A stretch of 27,303 nucleotides of DNA from contig JBKDQQ010000121.1 of the NCBI GenBank assembly GCA_046341775.1, positions 1 to 27,303 on the forward strand. The letters are read 5' to 3'. Each line of letters begins with the position of its first letter. The stretch's first letter is position 1. Source of the DNA: SXXH01 sp041165735 (GTDB lineage: Bacteria > Planctomycetota > UBA1135 > GCA-002686595). A program made the translations under genes and the position numbers. The notes beneath the pieces are model-generated. The model did not search any database, was not told where the DNA came from, and saw only the letters and a list, made by a program, of their open reading frames with translations. Of this stretch, positions 23,764 to 27,303 are shown one piece after another.

Positions 23764-25524
23764 ATGAATCACTCGCTCAAGTCGTGCCTGCCCATCCCCA
23801 TCGTCTGCGCGGCCCTCGCCGCCCAAGCGACCGCGCAAGGCCAAACGCGCCTCGTGGTCTCCATCGAGTGGCAGAGCATCACCGTCGGGCAATCGGACGG
23901 CACGGGCGGCGTTCCGATCACCGAAGGCGACCTGCTCGCACCCACGACGCAGGGCTTCGGTCCGCTGCCGCGCATGACGGTCGCCGTGCCGGGGTCGTCG
24001 CTGGGCCTGCCCAACTACGCGAGTTGCTCGGGCCATGCATCGGGCACGCCCTGCGGCATCGAGGTGGACGCGCACTCGCGCGGCAACGAGTCGCTCTTCC
24101 TCCCGCCGGGCGTGCCTGGCGTGCGGCCGCGGCTGTACTACTCGGTGGACGAGTACTCGCGCGGCGTCGCGGGCGGATCGCCGACGCAGAACGCGCTCCA
24201 CGCGGAGGCGCAGGCCTTCGAGGCGGCGGCCGACGTGTACACCACGCGCAACCTGCTGGTCGGTCCGGTGCAGCCGGGCGCGTTCGTTCCGGGCACCCTG
24301 CTCGTGCTCGACGGCAACGGACTGCCCGGCGGCGCGGGCACGACCGGATTGCGTCAAAGGGGCCTCGGGTTGGTCGAACCGATCCAGCCCGGCGGTCCCG
24401 CCGACCTCGGCGACAACCTCGACACCTTGAGCATGACCCTGCTCGGAGCGTCGGGCGCGGAGTACTACTCGGTCGACGGATCGATCGTCGATCCCTTCAC
24501 GAGCATCCCCGGCAGCGGCACGTCCCAGACGCTGGGCGTGTCGCCCGCGGCCGTGCTGCGGCGCCTCCCGACCGGCTCGCCGACCGTGTACGCCACGGCC
24601 GCGCAACTGGGACTCGATCGCGAGGGCTTCGCCACCGACGACCTCGACGCGCTGGTCCTCGTCGACGATGGCGATGGCGTGTTCGAGCCCAGCCAGCTCC
24701 CCAACGACTGGGTCGGGACCTCGGGTGCGCAGATCGGGGACATGCTGCTGTTCTCCGTGCGCCGCGGCTCGCGCGTCGTCGGGCGCACGGACTCGCTCTT
24801 CGGCGTCGCCATCGAGCCGGGCGACATCCTGACGACGCCGATCAACGGCGTCGGGCGGCCTGCCATCTACATTCCGGCCGAGGCGCTCGGCATGCGCACC
24901 ACGCGCTCGGGCGCGCCGCAAGCGGACGACGCCGACGCGTTCGCGCTGGTCGGCGAGCCGTGGTGGGACTGCAACGAGAACGGCGTCGAGGACTCGGTCG
25001 ACATCTCGCAAGGCGGTTCGTCGGACAACAACGGCAACCTCATCCCCGACGAGTGCGAGGACGAGTACGTCAAGAGCTGCTTCTGCACCACGGGTTCCGG
25101 CCCCTGCGGCAACGACAACCCCGGCGGCGGCTGCCTCAACTCGCTGGGACTCGGAGGCGACCTGGATCCGAGCGGCAGCACGAGCCTCGTCGAGGACGAC
25201 CTCGTGCTGACGGCGAGCAACTTGCCCCCCGGCGTGCCGGGTCTCCTGTTCTGCGGCCCGAACACCACCTTCACGCCCTTCGGAGATGGACGACGTTGCG
25301 TGGGGAACCCGCTCTACCGGCTGGGTTCGACGCTGGCGAGCGCCGGCGGGACGATCGTGCGCGGTCCGGGGCTCGCGTTGCTGGGCTGCACGACGCCTGG
25401 CCTCGGTTGCCTCTCGGTGGGCCAGTCGTTGCGCTTCCAGATGTGGTACCGCAACGCCGCGAACTACTGCACGCCGAGCACCTTCAACCTGACCAACGCG
25501 GTGGACGTGGTGTTCACGCCTTGA
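23764..25524 (+). CDS. Secreted planctomycete-type protein with a calcium-loop-like motif and Cys-rich C-terminal domain
   Basis: 586 aa. A signal peptide (MNHSLKSCLPIPIV..., cleavage near ATAQ at 25) is followed by about 380 residues rich in Gly, Ser and Asp without cysteine-dense or catalytic motifs I recognise. Around residues 400-430 sits DCNENGVEDSVDIS and DNNGNLIPDECED, a paired dockerin/EF-hand-like calcium loop widespread in planctomycete exoproteins. The C-terminal 150 residues begin CFCTTGSGPCGNDNPGGGC and continue with VLTASNLPPGVPGLLF, FGDGRRCVGN, FQMWYRNAANYC and FNLTNAVDVVF. That module recurs at the ends of many secreted planctomycete proteins, and its role (surface attachment or export) is unproven. 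ATG 23764 is chosen over the in-frame 23737 start because it opens the signal peptide. A terminator hairpin follows the gene. Confidence 0.8.
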   Translation: MNHSLKSCLPIPIVCAALAAQATAQGQTRLVVSIEWQSITVGQSDGTGGVPITEGDLLAPTTQGFGPLPRMTVAVPGSSLGLPNYASCSGHASGTPCGIEVDAHSRGNESLFLPPGVPGVRPRLYYSVDEYSRGVAGGSPTQNALHAEAQAFEAAADVYTTRNLLVGPVQPGAFVPGTLLVLDGNGLPGGAGTTGLRQRGLGLVEPIQPGGPADLGDNLDTLSMTLLGASGAEYYSVDGSIVDPFTSIPGSGTSQTLGVSPAAVLRRLPTGSPTVYATAAQLGLDREGFATDDLDALVLVDDGDGVFEPSQLPNDWVGTSGAQIGDMLLFSVRRGSRVVGRTDSLFGVAIEPGDILTTPINGVGRPAIYIPAEALGMRTTRSGAPQADDADAFALVGEPWWDCNENGVEDSVDISQGGSSDNNGNLIPDECEDEYVKSCFCTTGSGPCGNDNPGGGCLNSLGLGGDLDPSGSTSLVEDDLVLTASNLPPGVPGLLFCGPNTTFTPFGDGRRCVGNPLYRLGSTLASAGGTIVRGPGLALLGCTTPGLGCLSVGQSLRFQMWYRNAANYCTPSTFNLTNAVDVVFTP

Positions 25525-25567
25525 ACGCCGGCGCGCCACGCGCCGTCCCGCGTTCGTGGCAGCCGCG

Positions 25568-25593
25568 CGGCCTTCCCCGACCGGGGAAGGCCG
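25568..25593 (+). terminator. Intrinsic-type terminator after the secreted-protein gene
   Basis: An 11-bp perfect stem (CGGCCTTCCCC pairing with GGGGAAGGCCG) with the loop GACC, followed by a T-containing GTTCCTT. It lies 43 bases after the stop at 25524 and before the next gene's ATG at 25649. The T-run is short, so some read-through is possible. Confidence 0.65.
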
Positions 25594-25648
25594 GTTCCTT
25601 CCAGCCGCGCGCGCGCCGCGGTCGATACAAGCAGGTCCTCCTCCGCCC

Positions 25649-27303
25649 ATGAGCTGGGAAGCCTGGTTCACGCTCGCCGTCGTGGCGGCGATGGTGCTCG
25701 CCTTGGCGCGCAACCTCGCCGCCGATGTGGTCATGGTGGGGGCGTTGGCGGTGTTCATGACCGCCCATCTCGCTTCGGAGCGCTTCCCCTCGCCCCAGAG
25801 GCTCGTGGCGGGTCTCGGCAACGAAGCGCTGGTGACGGTGGCGGTGCTCTACGTGGTCGTCGCCGGACTCGTGCGCACCGGAGCCATGTCGCTCGCGACG
25901 CGCCGCATGTTCGCCAAGGTGCGCAGCGTGCGCACGGCGCAGGTGCGCATCATGCTGGCGAGCGGCGGACTGTCCGCCTTCCTCAACAACACGCCGATCG
26001 TGGCGATGTTCCTGCCCGTGGTCTCCGACCTCGGCAAGCGCGCCGGCATCGCGACCTCCAAGCTGTACATCCCGCTCAGCTACGCCACCATCCTCGGCGG
26101 GCTGTGCACCTTGATCGGCACGAGCACGAACATGGTGCTGTACGGGCTGCTCGTGGCGGAGACGGGCGATCGACATGCCTTGGGCCTGTTCGATCCGGCC
26201 TGGGTCGGCGTGCCGTGCGCCATCGTGGGCATCCTGTTCCTGCTGGCGACCTCGCGCTGGTTGCTGCCCGATCGCAAGCCCACGCTCGTGGCGAGCGGCG
26301 ATCCGCGCGAGTACGCGGTCGAGATGCAGGTGCTCTCCGGCAGCGCGCTCGTCGGCCAGAGCATCGAGGAGGCCGGCTTGCGCGGACTGCCAGGCGCGTA
26401 CCTGGCCGAGATCGAGCGCGAGGGGCGCTCAATCCCGGCCGTCGGGCCCACCGAAGTGCTGCGCGCGGGGGACAGGTTGATGTTCGTGGGCGTGGTCGAT
26501 TCCGTGCTCGACCTGCAACGCGTGCGCGGCCTCGCGCCGGCCACCACCCAAGTCCACAAGCTCGAGGAGCCGCGCTCCGAACGTTGCATGGTCGAGGCGG
26601 TCGTGTCGCCGCACAATCCGCTCGTCGGCCAGACGATCCGCGCGGGACGCTTCCGCGGCGTCTACAACGCGGCGGTCATCGCCGTCGGCAGGTCGGGCGA
26701 GCGGCTGCAAGGCAAGATCGGCGACATCGTGCTGCGACCGGGCGACCAGTTGCTGCTCGAGGCGCACCGTTCATGGCACGAGGAGCAGCGCAATTCGCGC
26801 GACTTCTTCCTCGTCTCGCGCCTCGAGGACTCGACGCCGCCCGGCCACGAGAAGGCGCCGTTGGCGCTGCTGATCCTCGCCGCCCTGGTCGTGGTCGCGG
26901 GCTTCGAGTGGTTGTCGATGATGCACGCCGGCCTGCTGGCGGCGGGCGCGATGCTGGCGACCGGTTGCTGCAACCTCTCGGCTGCGCGGCGCAGCATCGA
27001 CTGGGAGGTGCTGGTCGTCATCGCCGCCGCCTTGGGCGTGGGGGAGACGATGCGCGCCACGGGACTTGCGCAGGAACTCGCCACGACCATGGTGGGGCTC
27101 GTGGGCGGTCTAGGGCCGTGGTTCGTGCTGGCGGCGCTGTACATGACGACGATGCTGCTGACCGAGCTGTTGTCGAACAATGCCACGGTCGCGCTGATGT
27201 ACCCGATCGCCATGGCCACGGCGCGTTCGCTGGGCCTGGACCCCATGCCGTTCCTGATGGCCCTGCTGGTGGCCGCCTCCTGCGGCTTCGCCACGCCCAT
27301 CGG
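25649..27303 (+). CDS. SLC13/DASS family transporter with two RCK_C domains, 3' end outside the window
   Basis: The first 551 codons are present and open at the window edge. Helices 1-6 (about 5-205) include LSAFLNNTPIVAMFLP (about 109-123) and LIGTSTNMVLYG (155-166), the first half of the family's substrate/Na+ site. Two soluble TrkA-C (RCK_C) domains follow at about 221-293 and 311-378, each with the LVGQ(S/T)I and (V/I)LR.GD..(M/L)(F/L) pattern. The second membrane half then starts (about 404 on) and reaches TELLSNNATVALMYPIA and CGFATPI. This layout is the 'SLC13 family permease' used for sulfate, dicarboxylates or similar anions; the RCK_C domains probably bind a regulatory ligand. The anion is not readable. 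ATG 25649 is the first in-frame ATG before helix 1; its Shine-Dalgarno is weak. About two helices are missing. Confidence 0.88.
   Translation, partial: MSWEAWFTLAVVAAMVLALARNLAADVVMVGALAVFMTAHLASERFPSPQRLVAGLGNEALVTVAVLYVVVAGLVRTGAMSLATRRMFAKVRSVRTAQVRIMLASGGLSAFLNNTPIVAMFLPVVSDLGKRAGIATSKLYIPLSYATILGGLCTLIGTSTNMVLYGLLVAETGDRHALGLFDPAWVGVPCAIVGILFLLATSRWLLPDRKPTLVASGDPREYAVEMQVLSGSALVGQSIEEAGLRGLPGAYLAEIEREGRSIPAVGPTEVLRAGDRLMFVGVVDSVLDLQRVRGLAPATTQVHKLEEPRSERCMVEAVVSPHNPLVGQTIRAGRFRGVYNAAVIAVGRSGERLQGKIGDIVLRPGDQLLLEAHRSWHEEQRNSRDFFLVSRLEDSTPPGHEKAPLALLILAALVVVAGFEWLSMMHAGLLAAGAMLATGCCNLSAARRSIDWEVLVVIAAALGVGETMRATGLAQELATTMVGLVGGLGPWFVLAALYMTTMLLTELLSNNATVALMYPIAMATARSLGLDPMPFLMALLVAASCGFATPI

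Noticed and set aside
1..27303. CRISPR arrays, transposases, tRNA or rRNA genes, phage genes
   Set aside because: No direct-repeat array, terminal inverted repeats with a transposase, cloverleaf or rRNA-like stretch was seen in reading the window.

Overview
The window is a very GC-rich, gene-dense bacterial chromosome segment with 22 protein-coding genes, two of them cut by the window ends. I see no RNA genes, insertion sequences or CRISPR arrays. Several traits point to a planctomycete or close relative: a Ser/Thr kinase fused to a transmembrane helix and a long beta-propeller region beside an ECF sigma factor, a second ECF sigma/RskA-type anti-sigma pair, and a secreted protein with the 'DCN.NG..D..DI' calcium-loop-like repeat and a Cys-rich C-terminal domain common in planctomycete exoproteins. 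The lineage call is inference from gene content, not from a marker gene.

Layout. (1) 2-121: the C-terminus of PstB. (2) 462-5376, plus strand: a tight operon with a NagB-like glucosamine-6-phosphate deaminase, an ASKHA-fold sugar kinase, a sodium:solute symporter and a GHL10/DUF187 lipoprotein. It reads as an amino-sugar uptake and catabolism module, possibly fed by peptidoglycan fragments. (3) 5395-7354: a penicillin-binding-protein-like serine hydrolase (minus) divergent from a pirin (plus). (4) 7366-11222, minus strand: a DapB/2,4-diaminopentanoate-dehydrogenase-like oxidoreductase, an alpha-oxoamine-synthase-like PLP enzyme, an E. coli-type LysA and a small unknown protein. (5) 11316-12781, minus: an ECF sigma factor and its RskA-like anti-sigma factor.

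(6) 13072-14259, minus: an exported thioredoxin-fold protein whose WCGPC motif reads W-UGA-G-P-C in frame. This is the main discovery candidate, a probable selenoprotein with a small hairpin just after the UGA. (7) 14399-19342, plus: a cyanophycinase-like S51 peptidase, a very large DUF2339 membrane protein and an aldo/keto reductase. (8) 19353-23569: an ECF sigma factor (minus) divergent from the kinase/WD40 protein (plus). (9) 23764-25524: a secreted planctomycete-type protein. (10) 25649 to the end: an SLC13/DASS transporter with two RCK_C domains, cut by the window edge.

A second notable observation is a 16-bp near-palindrome, GTCAAGGAAAYTTGAC. It occurs three times (10869-10884, 18988-19003, 22837-22852) inside three unrelated genes, always in the same reading frame and built from codons that are rare here. 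The encoded residues look ordinary for at least two of the families, so selection may act on the nucleotides.
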